From assembly GCA_031772625.1 (NCBI GenBank), contig CM062817.1, forward strand, positions 892,228,184-892,292,183: DNA of 64,000 bases, given 5' to 3'. The notes under the pieces are model-generated. The model had not been told where the DNA came from, searched no databases, and was given only the letters and a program-made list of their open reading frames with translations. The DNA comes from Pinus tabuliformis. Taxonomy: Eukaryota > Streptophyta > Pinopsida > Pinales > Pinaceae. Shown in pieces: positions 1 to 11,722 of the stretch. Numbering within the stretch: the first letter of the stretch is position 1; each line of letters opens with the position of its first letter. The translations under genes and the position numbers were made by a program.

Positions 1-1646
1 AAAATAAATATTAAAAAAATTAACCTAGCAATTGATATAGGAACCCTTCTACCCATAAAATGTATTAGCAAATTTCGAAAAAATTGTAGCTTTCTTTGGG
101 ATAAGAAATAACTACAACAACTTGCATCGTCAAGCAATGTTAACCTTACCTTATACTTTATGATAGAATAATTTGACTATTGTTGAACAAATCTTTCGAT
201 TTGTTGGATGCTTGCAATGTGTTTTTGTGTTATGATTAGTTGATCTACTATTCTCCTTATTTCATTATGGAACAATGTACCATTGACTACTGGCAAAGGG
301 CAGAGCGCCATGCATATTTCCATACTTTCGCATATCCGTACTAATAATCTTAGTATCGTCTCCTACTTTCTAGTTCAATAAATTGAGCATTGCTGCAGAG
401 TTTTTAACAAGAGAGTGGGATCTGATTACATTGTACAAGAACGTATTTGAATGAATTTATTTTTCAAGTTCTATTTTTTTGTGCTATTCTATTTAGTGTT
501 TTGTATTATGTTATTTACTAAGTTTTAATTGTTTACAACTTTGTTATGTAGCATAATCGATGAATCATTTTTCAGTGACACTATTACTAGTTAATGGAGT
601 TGTCCCGCTGGCACTTCCTGTAGTTAAAAATGATTCTGTCCTATGTATCATGACATAAATAGAAATATGCGGAGGTGCACAGTTGTGTGGAAGTTTTTAT
701 GAAATGCGGGTGCCTCCAGATTTCATATTTTGCATAACTACTCCACTCAATTTAGGAAATATGGATCCTTAATACTTGTTTGACATCTCTATAAAGCAAA
801 AGTTGTGTTTAATAATATTTGACAATAGTTGTCGTGCTTTTCAGTTTAACTCTAATGCATTCTGCATAATGCTCACACATATTTGTACTATGTTATTTAC
901 TAATATCATTTACATTGTTTTTCATTGTGCTCTATCATGTATGCTTCTTTCCAATCTGATTTCTTACAATGTTTTATTGATTTATCAAATTTTCAACACT
1001 TTCTATTAAAAAAACTATTTCATGCAATATTCAAACAAATATCTAAATGAATCATTATCATACAAAGTTGAGACAAACTTGTAAATCGAATAAACAACAC
1101 TACAACATAACTTATAAAATATTTTTCATATGTACATATGGTTGTATTTCATACTATTACAATGTTTTGTTTCTATTTTCTTTACTGTGCCCAGACTATT
1201 ACAATATATAACATTCAACATATACATAATTTCAAAATTGGTTGAGCAAATAGAAAAAATTGGTAATGATTTCTATACTAATCAACCATTGTTCCTTGAG
1301 ATTAATGATTCTACTAATTTTGCAAGAGCACTTCTAACAATGTTCTTATGGTGTCTAGTTCATGTTCGAACCACCTAAGCCTTTGTTGAAGTTCCAATAT
1401 CTTATCCATTAGCATTAAAATATCTTGACTAAGCATTAAGATATCGTAGTTGAGCATAAGAATATCTTGGCTCTTTGCATGTATCTCTTCCTCCGTGCTT
1501 CTCCCATTGCTTGTTTGAGCCATTTGTTTCACTCTTAGTAATAAATTAAAAAATTAGACAAATTATAAAGTAAACCCTGAAAACACTTATCAGTTTTAGA
1601 ACAAACAAAACAAATCAGTTACCTATAAATTTTAGTATTGACTTTA
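1..1646. other. AT-rich flank left of element A
   Basis: This is the DNA into which element A inserted. It is AT-rich and has no clear intact gene. Two short minus-strand stretches look weakly coding and coiled-coil-like: 1314-1532 (listed separately) and about 180-299, which reads about 40 residues ending in a stop and follows a CAG that could serve as a splice acceptor. Nothing else in the stretch is recognisable. Confidence 0.6.
1314..1532 (-). CDS. hypothetical small coiled-coil protein
   Basis: This is a 72-codon minus-strand ORF that I do not recognise. After a polar N-terminus (about residues 1-21), residues 22-45 hold three close repeats containing DILML, followed by a leucine- and glutamate-rich helix with LQQRLRWFEHEL. 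A short parallel coiled coil is the natural reading. No zinc, catalytic or membrane motif is visible. A second minus-strand segment of similar character lies at about 180-299, so this could be the first exon of a small spliced gene, but I cannot prove the splice sites. Element A is inserted about 115 bp upstream of the start codon, so any native promoter would be separated from it by 24 kb. It could equally be chance in AT-rich DNA. Confidence 0.25.
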   Translation of the reverse strand: MKQMAQTSNGRSTEEEIHAKSQDILMLNYDILMLSQDILMLMDKILELQQRLRWFEHELDTIRTLLEVLLQN

Positions 1647-1651
1647 GTACT
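1647..1651. repeat. TSD of element A, left copy (GTACT)
   Basis: GTACT immediately precedes the TG of the left LTR and is repeated exactly at 26016-26020 after the CA of the right LTR. This fixes both ends of element A. Confidence 0.93.
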
Positions 1652-3969
1652 TGATGGGCCCCAGAATTGGATATTTTATAAGGCCCATTTGGTCTTTCCT
1701 ATACACCTAAAACATTTATTTAACCCCTTTACTTGCACATTATAGAGTTAATTCATAGTATTAATGGGTCCCTATGAATTCGATTTCCCCTTGCTTATTA
1801 TGTGCCTAATATTATTAATTTTTACAAAATATTGAGAGAATATTGAGTGAACCCTAAAATATCTACAAAATGAGAGAATCGAGGGAATTTTTCCTTGCCA
1901 ATAAATGAATGGAATATTATGAAGTTATTGAGAAAATTTTGGAGCTCCATTAATTGAGAAAATGTAGGGATGTGTTCCCGACCAAAAGAGGATCTTGTGG
2001 TTGGCTGGCTTATAAAGGATCTATCCTCCTTGGCATTCGAAATCAATCAGGGAACTAAATCCACAATTTAGGGAATTGGAGGAAAATATCCCCCCTCTTC
2101 AAGGAGGTTCCCATCAAGTATTTTTGTATAAATAAAGGGGCCTAGTATCCCATTGAAGGAGTTTGAATTAGCAGAGAATAGATTTTGAGGAGTAGCAGGT
2201 TTTTTTACCTAGTATTTTGTTATGTACTATTTTGACAATGGATGAAATCCATCTTATTTTCAATCTGATCCATCTTTAAAGGGTTGATTCCTCTTGGGTT
2301 AGGGCCCAACCTAGAGGCTCTAGTCCCTATCCTTTGTGTATTTTATGTATGTATCTTCTTTCTCGTATCTAGCTAAAAATATTTCCTTTCCTTTCTAGTA
2401 AAATTTGTTTATGAGAAAGTTGCTTCTGCAGGTCTATTAATAACCTCTCTTATGGGAAGTGTGGTTGTAGATATTATGTTAGAAAGCCAAAAATATAGTT
2501 AATTTCCCATTGTAATAGTTATATCTTAAATTAGTTTCCTTTTTCATCTCTATTTTCTGCAATTAAATCATTTGTTTGGCAGTGGTTTCAAGCATCAAAA
2601 GAACAATCTATCTTGTGCGCAGGACATGGTATGGGTTTGAGGGGCTGAGCATCATCATTTTCACTTGTCATTCTATCACCAATGCTTTCCTTCCTTCCCC
2701 AACAAACTCTACGAGCAGACTATTTACAAATATCACTTTCCAGATTTGTTGAAGGTCATCGTGTGCATCTTTCCTTGTGCAAGATGGGCTCTTAAGGAGC
2801 ACTAGTCTTGGAAAAGGACTCATACACCCTTCCCCCACCTTATACCATAATTTATTTCCTTTATAACACCTTATGATACCACATATTTCTCTTGGATATG
2901 ATCCTATAGCAAGACAAGACAATCTTGTAGAACTCTGTCTCGATCTTATAACACTATGAAAGAAGCCTCCAAATGCATTTTGATTTGCCCCAAAACACTC
3001 CTGACCATGCCTAGGCACTCCATAATGATAGCACTCCATAATGATAATACGACCATAAAACTGAATAAAATGGATTAATAAACCCAGTAGGAACTTTTCT
3101 TTGGTTAATAAAGTAGATTAACAATCATTCCCAACACCCTGTAGCGAAACAGTAGCAATTTTATGCTATTTTTTAGCACGTGTTAACAAGAGTAATTTTG
3201 AATGATTCCACTTGGATTGAGTCCTAAAAAAATTCTACTTAATAAAAAATTCACCCCAAAGCATTTATAATTGATTAGGTTAAGCGTTTGATAGGTTAAC
3301 TAGCTCATCGATTCTGGAATTTCTGGTTTTTAGAGAAGTAATTTTCTGCTATTTTTTAGAAAATGTTAACAAGGGTATTTTTGAGTGAATCCAATTGGAT
3401 TGGAGTCCTGGGAAATCCTAATTACAATTTTTTTTACCCCATCTAATTTTAATTTGATTTTATTGGGCATTTGGCAAGTTAACTCAAGAGACAAACATCT
3501 TGTAGTAATCATGTAGCAATTTTGTAGTAGTTCATTTTCGAGATCTTCCTTGCCTAGATCTGCTCCAAATTCATGGTAGAAGTATATTTATACCTTATGA
3601 ATGTTCTAATACCACTTTGGTTGAGTTGAGGCTTGGTTAGGTCTCCATTTAGCTCTTACATTTGTTGCTTCTTGAATGTTGATTTCTACAATTAGTCTAG
3701 ATTTACTTTCCAACAAAAGTAGAATATATTTGCTCATCATTATTTACCTTTTGCAACTTAGGATTGGAGATTACCTAAATATTTGTTCATTTGAAGTTGT
3801 TTCATTTCCTTCTTTCACTTGCATAAAATGGAGTCAGACTAGGAAGAGGAAGGTTCCTGTTGCACATACAGTGCCGACCCCTCTTAAGTTTGCATGAACC
3901 CTGGGTTGATAATTTAAGTCGATAGCCTTAGGAGTTGCAACATTATTGTTGCAATACTGGGGCACATCA
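1652..3969 (+). repeat. Element A 5' LTR
   Basis: This 2318 bp LTR runs from TGATGGG to CACATCA. A TATA-like TATAAATA at 2127-2134 is a plausible promoter; the 3' LTR has TATAGATA at the matching place. An internal tandem duplication of about 190 bp (about 3146-3300 and 3338-3484, each with TTTTCTGCTATTTT-like and GTTAACAAG motifs) is shared with the other LTR and so predates insertion. Short ORFs here (for example 2668-3039 minus and 3676-3897 plus) are not conserved in the other copy and are ignored. Confidence 0.92.
2127..2134 (+). promoter_or_regulatory. TATA-like box in element A 5' LTR
   Basis: TATAAATA lies about 475 bp into the LTR and is followed by a GGGGCC-containing stretch conserved in both LTRs. 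The 3' LTR copy carries one change. Assignment is by motif only. Confidence 0.45.
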
Positions 3970-3973
3970 CTTT

Positions 3974-3996
3974 TTTTCACTGTTGCTTAGGGGTTG
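3974..3996 (+). promoter_or_regulatory. degenerate primer-binding site of element A
   Basis: A stretch with CACTGTTGCTTAGGGG begins a few bases after the 5' LTR. It resembles a worn version of the TGGCGCCGTTGCCGGGG-type site used by Athila/Tat elements, but it has lost the leading TGG, so the call is tentative. Confidence 0.3.
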
Positions 3997-4212
3997 TCAA
4001 AGAAAGCACTCTCTTTTTCTTGGAATGATTCTTTCTTTCTTTTTTGCATTCATATTCTCTACAAAAAAAAATAAAAAAAATCTATTAGGAATATTTCATT
4101 GCATTAGCATTATCATTCAAAAAATATATAAAAAACAAACATAATTATCCAACACCAAAAACTCCCCCATTTGAATCACGTGGTGCAGTAGGAACCACAT
4201 CACCATCCACTT

Positions 4213-5648
4213 TTGGAGGTAGAAGAAGAAGAGTTGGCAGAGAAGGTAGAAGAAATGGATGTAGATGATGACAATGAAGAAGGCCCTCTTGGATTTCCCA
4301 TTCAATATACTAATATCAACATTCTAGTTACTAAGAATTTGAAATATTTTGTAGATCTTGTGGTTACTTATTAAACACTCAAAAATTGAAATCGTTTTCG
4401 GAAACACTAAAGGATAGAGTTCTTAAATGGTTCATTGGTTTAGGGACTAACTCAATATGATCATGGAATGATATGCAAAGGATATTTCTAGAAAAATATA
4501 AGGATCATGATCTTAAAGAGGAAATATTTATAATGGCTCAAAAAGAAGATGAGCGCCTTAAGGATCTAATTGAGAGATTTATGTATAATGTTAAGAGGGA
4601 AAATTTACATCATTTAGGATTTGACACAATAAAAACCCTCTTACTTAGAACAATCAGGGATGAGTGGATTGATCCCCTTGATCTCATGAGTAGAGGTGAT
4701 GCTACGAACTATGATTTAAAAAATTTGTGAAATACTCAAGTGCATATCAAGAGAAGGGGAAAGAGTAAGTAAATCATCACTGAGATCGGTAAGTCAAGTT
4801 TAACTTGAAAATTTTCTTAATAACTTTAAACCAAAAATTCTTAGCAATCTAAGTGAACAAGTAGAAATGTTAAGAATGAAAAATGAGCAAAAAGAGGGTG
4901 TTGCTATTTGTGTTATCCATGTAGAATCACATGCTACTAAATATTTCCCATCATTACCAAGGTTGAAAGAAGTTTACCAGGATGACAATGGAGCAAGTCA
5001 ATCACAAAAGAAACTCTTTTATGCCGTTCCAAGAAGATCATGATAACCTAGTCAACTGGTTATTATGCAACATCCTAATTCACAAAATTAATTTCACACA
5101 CAAGAATCTAAAAGTAATTGGAGTACACCCTTTACTTGGAAACCTTGGCCATCTCAACCCTAAAACCAATCGTGGCAACAAGGTTTGCAAGGACCTTATG
5201 GGAGAAATCCACAATCTCCTCAACCTTTTCGTCAATATCCTCCATACCCAAATCCATGCTATCCATAGCATATACCTCCACCACAACCATAGCCTTAACC
5301 ACATCCATCTCAAAGATCCACTTCCACTCAACTACCTATACAACCATTTCTGAACCCAAAAAATAAAGTAACTCATCCCACTTACCATGCTGAGGTACAA
5401 CACTTACAAACAAATCCTCTTGATTTAAATGGTATTCATCTTAGTCTTAAGGAAGAGTATTGAAAAAAAGGGATTCTATTGATGTCATTGAAGAAGAAGA
5501 TCTAGAAGAATCATGTACTACATTTGATGGAGAGCAGCCTTTGGAGCCTGAGATTGAAGAATATATTATATGCTTATCATCAGATCCTTTATGTGTTCAA
5601 GATAATAATCAACAAAAAGGAGAAGATCTGAATGTCATGCCAGAATAA
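4213..5648 (+). pseudogene. gag: Element A gag remnant
   Basis: This is the capsid-type gene of element A, whose product would package the element RNA. The clearest part is 4395-4730: it reads a Retrotrans_gag-type domain with RVLKWFIGLG, then SWNDMQ, FLEKYKD and a helical run ending in DPLDLMSRGDATNYDL. An acidic N-terminal region (about 4213-4320, with VEEEE and DVDDDNEEG) precedes it. A divergent region containing an acidic tail (5460-5648, EEEDLEESCTTFDGEQPLEP) follows. Stops and at least one frame change break the frame, including one between the acidic leader and the domain and one just before SWNDMQ. No zinc knuckle or protease is recognisable. Family membership is sure; exact ends are not. 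Confidence 0.7.
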
Positions 5649-5962
5649 AACATACAGGATCATCTAGACGAGCAAGAGAACCAAGGGAATCACAACTATA
5701 TTGAGCTTTGGTTCCAGAAAATCAATAAGATAGAGCATCACTCTCTTCTTCAACAGTGCATGATATCATCAAAGTCAAAGCAAATGGTCTCTCATATTCA
5801 GGTACATGTCAAAGCATATATTTTGAGCGTATAAATGAGTTTATCTGTCATCTTGTTATGTACATGGCTCCATTGGAAGAATTCCTATACTTGAAAGATA
5901 TTTTCTTTTTTCAAGTAGAGTGCATTAGAGGAATAAAAAAAAAGGAAAAAGAGAAAAAATAA

Positions 5963-6165
5963 AATCTCATGTGAAATCCTCCTTTGAGGCGCCTAATATT
6001 GGCTCACTGATTGAAAACCTCCATGAGGTGTTTAGTGGGATGGAAATAAGAGAAAAAAAGAAAAGAAATAAGATCCTAAGTGAAAACCTCTTTTGAGGCG
6101 CCTAGGCAGACCTACTGGTTGAAAACCTCATTAAGGCAGCTGACAGGCCTAGAAAAAAGAAAAAA
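5963..6165 (+). repeat. imperfect repeat of dyad motifs downstream of element A gag
   Basis: At least three times a phrase of the form GAAAACCTC followed within a few bases by GAGG or AAGG appears (around 5970, 6020, 6085 and 6120), twice followed by GGCGCCT. Each can fold into a short stem. The repeats alternate with A-rich and GA-rich runs. The role is unknown; they lie in a non-coding part of element A just before the element B insertion. Confidence 0.5.
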
Positions 6166-6324
6166 ATATTATTTCCCCAGGTATCCTTCTTTGATGAATG
6201 CAGGTTCTCTCCAACCTTTGCAAGTAACAAGAACAAGTTACCACCATAAGGAACAACCGATAAAAAATCTAGTCAAGGGAATTCAAACTTAAGCTTTCAC
6301 CTCCTTTGCCCAGATGCTCCAACA

Positions 6325-6329
6325 GGACT
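6325..6329. repeat. TSD of element B, left copy (GGACT)
   Basis: GGACT precedes the left LTR of B, and GGACC (21805-21809) follows the right LTR. One mismatch separates the copies, consistent with an insertion of intermediate age. Confidence 0.8.
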
Positions 6330-8003
6330 TGTTATCACCCCAAGAAACTCTCCTAGGTTGTATCTCAGAGATGCTTGGGAACATTACAAACTCAACAAAA
6401 ATGTTGGAAATAGGTGGATGAATGGAAGGAATGATGCATATTCAAGCTAGATAACCACTTCTACTATGCTTAACCCCAGAAATGGGTGAATACCCCCAGA
6501 CTACAAGGCTTTAGACCACCAATTACTCACAGTTTGAGGATTAAGTGAACATGGAGAAAATTGACCACACCGGTAGATGCACAAGACCATGTGATGGTCG
6601 GCTGCAACTAGTAAAGAGGTCTGGAAATCTATTTCCTAATGCATAGACAGGATGACAACTCTCTGGCACTAAGTAAACAAAAACTTGCATAGCACATTCA
6701 ATGATACATACTAGATTCTAACACAAAGGTGGGATGATAGCCCCTCTAATGCTAAACATCAGGAGCACATGAACAAATGCATAACAGGCATAACCTGGAA
6801 TAGAATAGAAGTGGAAAGTGAGCAATTAATTGCAAAAGAAACCTGTATTAGCTGAAAATGAAGACTAGATGCTGCAGGTATCACAGTAGTTACAGTCTCC
6901 AGAAGTTGAACCTTACATCAAAACTACAACCATCAACCCTCATTACATCTTGTTTCTCGGTATATATAGAGTTTCATTACAAAAATATCCTGTTGTTCTA
7001 TGCGTGGAGGGGTCATAATGGACCACCAACCACCTTAACTCTCTGATGGAGTCTTTGCTACAATCTACTGGCTTCAATGAACAAAATGACCTTTTTTGTT
7101 GTTCAGCGGTCCTTCTCTGGGTAGGTGGAGTGTTGACTGAAAGAAGCTCCATAACTGATAAATTCTTTAACTGCTCCAGGTTGTCCTTTTCTTCTCAGCC
7201 ATTCTTCCTTGTTAAGTGCAGTTGTTGTAGAATAATTGCACAGGGTACTGGGTAGCTGATCGCTTCATCCTTTGGGGGTATAGAATGGTTATGGACACGA
7301 AGACTGCATGGCGAACAAATGAGCGGGATTGGGAGTAGATGATAGCCGTTGGATCGAGTTAATGGGCGGAAGAGATTGATTAGCAGTGGCTATCGGGAGA
7401 CGTGAGAGCGGGATAGACGAGGGCCGTTGGATCTCATGTGGGCAGATCCAACGGTGATCGGGGGTCGAAAGTACGCGGGGGTTAATGAGCGGGGATGAGT
7501 GGGACGGCGGTAAGTGGTTTCCCCGCACCGCTTATGGAGCTGCGGTAGTATTCATACACGGGTGCGTGATGCGAATAATCGACCGACACGTGGCAGATGG
7601 GATCGGCTGCAAACCACTTTCCCCGCTGGTTAACGAGTGTGCAGGTTATGGGAGCGGGAAGCGTGAATGCTGTTAGATCGTGCGGTAGGAATGATCGGAT
7701 GGCACGGACTAAATACACACGTTTATGACTGATGTGACAGGGAAACAACGGGTTATGGTGCGTGGTCACGTGAATATAGTCGCATGGGTTTAGACTTTAG
7801 CGCTGAGGGGATAGACGGAACAGGGGCTTACACAGGGTTTTGGAGGCAAAACAGAGGAAAACAGGGGTAGTGGGAGTTATAAGAGTGTAGGAAAAATTAA
7901 GGAGGTGGAGGAGACGGAATGCTGCGGGCTCCTTTCCAAGCATAACACATGGCCAAACCTATTCTGCTCTTTAGAAAAACTTCGTCTTATAGCAGAGCTA
8001 ACA
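6330..8003 (-). repeat. Element B 3' LTR
   Basis: This 1674 bp LTR is the same length as its partner at 20131-21804. It is the 3' LTR because the element reads on the minus strand. Small plus-strand ORFs inside (for example 7046-7255 and 7485-7676) are present in altered form in the other LTR and have no recognisable product. Confidence 0.93.
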
Positions 8004-8032
8004 CTGGCTCCTTCTAGGGATGAGATCCTCCT
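8004..8032 (-). promoter_or_regulatory. candidate polypurine tract of element B
   Basis: On the minus strand a purine-rich stretch with AGAAGGAGCCAG directly precedes the TGTTAG start of the 3' LTR, where plus-strand DNA priming is expected. The tract is interrupted by two pyrimidines. Confidence 0.5.
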
Positions 8033-8179
8033 TGTGAGGTCTCAAGAACCTGCAGATCAATGCCTTTCCGATGAGAACAAATTAGCAAAATTCCTAGTGT
8101 TCCATTGGGCATAGAGTTTGACTGAACCTACACTAAGGTTGATAAAACAACATACTCACAATTTTAAGGCGAAAAGACC

Positions 8180-9394
8180 TTAAATCACATAAATTTTCAG
8201 AAAATTCCCATTAACTGGGCCATCAAAAACTACTTCTCCTCCCATACTTTTCAGTATGAAGGTGTTGTTCCCTTGAATCTGAGAAATGATAAAAGGCCCT
8301 GTCTAGAAAGCATCAAACTTCCCATGGTTTCCTTTCTTTTCCTTCAATGCATCCCACTTCAGAACCAGATCTCCAACCTGAAAATTATCTGATTTTGTCC
8401 CTTTGTCAAAAGCCTCTTTGATCTTTTTCTGATGTGCTGTAGCCTTTTCAACCAGCTATTCTCTAATCTGATGTACCTCTATCAAATCAGTGATCCTATT
8501 TGCCATGTATTCTCCCTCGTTATGCTCTTCTTAAAGGAATTTTTCCACAGGGAGAGTTAACTGAATTGGGAATACAACTTCAGTACCATATACCAGCCTG
8601 AATGGAGAATTCCCTGTGGATTTCTTAATGATCACCCTGTCAGCCCATAGTGCATACTTGAGCTTAGAATCCCAATTCTTTTTATTGTCCTCTAGTAGCT
8701 TCCTAATTATCCTTATCAGGCTTTTATTAGAGGATTCTGCTAGACCATTACCTTGAGGACAATATGAGGTGGAATGAACTAGTTTAACACCAATTGAATC
8801 ACACATTTCCACCAATCCTTTTGCTCTGAAGGTTGCTGCATTATTTGCGACTAATTTATGTGGACAACCAAATATGGTAAAGATATTCTCAATTAAAAAC
8901 TTCATGACCACATTATGATCAGCCTTCCTGGTAGGGATTGCTTCAATCCACTTAGTAAAATAATCATTGGCTACTAATATCCATCTGTGTTGGCCACTGG
9001 AATGTGGATTGATTTCTCCAATGAAATCCAAGCCCCACTGTTGAAAAGTTCCTTTTGCATGTATTGGTTTCAAGGGCAGGGACTTCAACTGCTGCTTTCC
9101 TTCAAATCTTTGGCACCTGTCACAAGATTTAACAAATGAAAACACATCAGAAAATAAGGTGGGCCAATAGTACCCAGCTCTGAGAATTTTGTGGGCAGTG
9201 GTTTTCCAATAATGGTGCCCTCCACACATGCTGGAATGAAACTGCTGCATAACTTCTATTGACTGTTCTTTGTCTAGACACCTCAAAAGCACTCCAGATG
9301 GATCCCTCCAATAGAGCATATTTTTATTAATGCAGTATTTAGCTGCCCTAAGCTTTATCGTTCTGGTTTGACTTGTACTTAAACCTGGAGAGAT
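8180..9394 (-). pseudogene. pol: Element B integrase
   Basis: The integrase would insert element cDNA into the chromosome. The longest open part is 9319-8531. It starts with the HHCC zinc-binding region (HSSMCGGHHYWK then SCDRCQ), followed by the catalytic core: the first Asp in GLDFIGEI and the Glu in GNGLAESSNKS are present. The second catalytic Asp is replaced: the motif reads VANNAATF where VADN or TDNG is usual, a D-to-N change. Below 8531 the frame continues to 8180 through two more stops (after VEKFL and after GKFDAF); it includes FQVGDLVLKW, typical of the C-terminal DNA-binding part, and a TGPFII segment like the GPF/GPY motif. The stops and the lost Asp make the enzyme inactive. Confidence 0.92.
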
Positions 9395-10966
9395 TTATAG
9401 CTTCAGTAAGAATTTAACTATTGCAGAATACCAATCACAAGAAGCTAGATTTTCGGCCATTGACGACTTTCTCTCTAGTTCAACTGCTTCCTCTTCTTCA
9501 TCTGTTTGACCAATTTCTGCAATTGTGCACAGAAAATCCATATCCAATGATCTGCAATTTTCTTCATCCAATAACTTGGCAAGACCTTGACCTCTGACAA
9601 GTTTGGTGGGCTTCAGTTCTATATTAAATTCAATTAGCTTTGCAATCCATTTAGCCCTTCTTCCATCAGCATCAGGCTGTGTCAAGACATCTTTTATTGC
9701 AGCAGAGGGTACATATGCAATTATCTTGGAATGCAGAATATAAAGTCTGAAAGCTTTCAAGGATTTGATAAGATCATATGCTTGTTTTTCAATAATGTCA
9801 TACCTCAGTTCAACATCCCTTAATGTTTTGCTGAAAAATGCCACCGGATGCTCTGAACCTTCTTCATCTGCTTGCAATAACACTGCTGCAAGGGTGTCAT
9901 TAGAGGCAAAAGAAAATATATGGAACTCCTTGCTGTAATCCGAACTTATTAAAATGGGAGCCTCCATAATAGACCTCTTAATGGACTTGAAGGATTTTCT
10001 TGCTGAATCAGTCCACTTAACCTCTGACTCCTTCTTCAACATGGAGGTAATATGCTTCGTAAGTTCCACAAAATTTGGTAAAAACCTCCTCACAAAATTA
10101 ATTTTTCCTAGAAAGGACTGAATATCCTTCTTTGACCTCGGGACATACAAAGTATGTATTGCTCTTACTCTTTCTGGGTCAATTCAGACACCTGCAGCAA
10201 AAACAATATGTCCCAACAACTTGCCTTCTTCTAAAGCAAATTGTGACTTTTTAGGATTGACTGAAATCCCAAACCTCCTGCACTTCAGGAACACCTTTTT
10301 CAAATGCTGCAAATGGTTTTGATGGTTGCTGGAGTATACTGTTATGTCATCAAGGTAGATAAGGACAAATTTATCATTCTCTCCCACAAATGCTATATCC
10401 ATAGCTCTTTGAAAGGTGGCTCCAACATTCATCAATCCAAAAGGCATTTTGGCATACATAAAAGTGCCCCAAGGAGTGGTGAATGCAGTCTTCTCTTGGT
10501 CATCTGGATGCACAACAATATGATTAAACCCTGAAAATCCATCCAAGAAAGACATCACTTTGGCTCCTGAGACTTTCTGCAGCAAATGCTCCATCTTGGG
10601 TAAGGGATAATTGTCTTTCTTAGAGCATTTGTTTAAGTTTCTGAAATCAACACACAATCTGATTTCTCCACTTTTCTTCCTCACTACCACCAAATTGGCT
10701 ACCCATTTAGAATATCTGAGAGGGACTATGATTTTGGCAGCCAACAACTATTTAATTTCTTTTTGAATCAGAGGAAGAAGCATTGGATTTATTGGTCTCA
10801 GCTTTTGCTTGAAAGGTATGGTGTCTTTCTCCAGAGGGATTTTATGCTGAATAATCTTTTTATCATAGGTTTTCAGGTCATTATATTCATAGGCAAACAC
10901 ATCAGCAAATTGCTTCATTAAATTGTAGTATTCAGAACATCGATCAACAAACAGATGAGTGGACAT
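9395..10966 (-). pseudogene. pol: Element B reverse transcriptase and degenerate RNase H
   Basis: RT copies element RNA into DNA. The RT begins near 10966 (MSTHLFVDRC) and carries the fingers/palm motifs LRPINPMLLPLI, VDFRNLNK, MSFLDGFSGF and the catalytic LIYLDDITVY. Two in-frame stops break it, at 10748-10750 (TAG between EIK and LLAAK) and about 10181-10183 (TGA before IDPERVRAI); both are one C-to-T change from Gln or Arg codons. RNase H follows (10150-9395). Its usual TDAS Asp is gone (FASND) and the later TDH Asp is gone (YVPSAA), so this domain would be catalytically dead and act only as a connection. The missing activity is presumably supplied by the additional RNase H upstream. Confidence 0.93.
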
Positions 10967-11026
10967 ATTTATATATCTAGGCTGACCTGGACTCCCTATA
11001 TCATGCTTACAGAATGCAGATTGATC

Positions 11027-11722
11027 TTATTTTTGGGCAACCTTGTAAGGCACATCATTATGGTCAAATAGTCTTTCAAGAGGAATTAAACCCTTAGGAA
11101 TATGATTACTGGGAAGCTGGACAATGCTATTTTTGTCAATTTTATTCCTAAGCTGGGATTGGGGGCTTTCTTCCAATGCTTCATTTTCTTGGTCAATTTG
11201 CATTTCAAAAAATTCATCAATGACTTGAAGGAACCTATTTATTTCATCATCATCATCAAAAACTTTCCAACGCTGGACATTATCAGGCAAGGATGGTCTA
11301 TACTTCATTTGGACTTCATATACTAGTCTAGGGGGCATGGGAGGAATAAACATGCTAGCAGACATAGCAAGGGAATCAGCAAGCTGATTTTCGGCTCTAG
11401 GGATATATGAAATACATAAATAATCAAAGGAATCTTTGTGTCTCCATACCTCATCTCTGTATGCTTTTAGCCTTGGGTGCTTTGCTTGAAATGTTTTGTT
11501 TACTTGCTGAATGATCAAATCATCATCTCCAAACACCTTTATTCTTCTGATTCCTCTAACTTTAGCTGCATTAAGGCCCAATAGCAAAGCCTCATACTCT
11601 GCTATATTGTTTGTGACTTGAAAATCCATCTTGAAAGACAGCTGTGTGCTTTCTTGCTCTGGAGATACCAGCACCACCCCTGCTCCCATAGTCTCCTTGG
11701 AACATGCTCCATCAAAGAACAT
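11027..11722 (-). CDS. pol: Element B additional (archaeal-type) RNase H, upstream of RT
   Basis: This 231-codon ORF reads as a second RNase H that would remove RNA from RNA:DNA hybrids during reverse transcription. The first 125 residues hold the full fold: FFDGACS (first Asp), TNNIAEYEALL (Glu), FGDDDLI (Asp) and AENQLADSLA (last Asp), so the D-E-D-D quartet is intact, unlike the RNase H after RT. A charged tail (DDDDEINRF, ENEALEES) and a linker follow, leading into RT at 10966. Additional RNase H domains are known from Tat/Ogre-type plant elements, where I recall them between RNase H and integrase; here the domain lies between protease and RT. The frame is open over the domain, but flanking stops make the polyprotein non-functional. 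Confidence 0.88.
   Translation of the reverse strand: MFFDGACSKETMGAGVVLVSPEQESTQLSFKMDFQVTNNIAEYEALLLGLNAAKVRGIRRIKVFGDDDLIIQQVNKTFQAKHPRLKAYRDEVWRHKDSFDYLCISYIPRAENQLADSLAMSASMFIPPMPPRLVYEVQMKYRPSLPDNVQRWKVFDDDDEINRFLQVIDEFFEMQIDQENEALEESPQSQLRNKIDKNSIVQLPSNHIPKGLIPLERLFDHNDVPYKVAQK

Noticed and set aside
2668..3039. 123-codon minus-strand ORF inside the element A 5' LTR
   Set aside because: The matching place in the 3' LTR (about 24730-25110) is broken by stops and indels, and no domain is visible.
7485..7676. plus- and minus-strand ORFs in element B LTRs (7482-7769, 21283-21570)
   Set aside because: The minus-strand ORF is alignable between the LTRs, but this follows from LTR identity. 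It lies in the U3-like part with no known domain, so coding is not supported.
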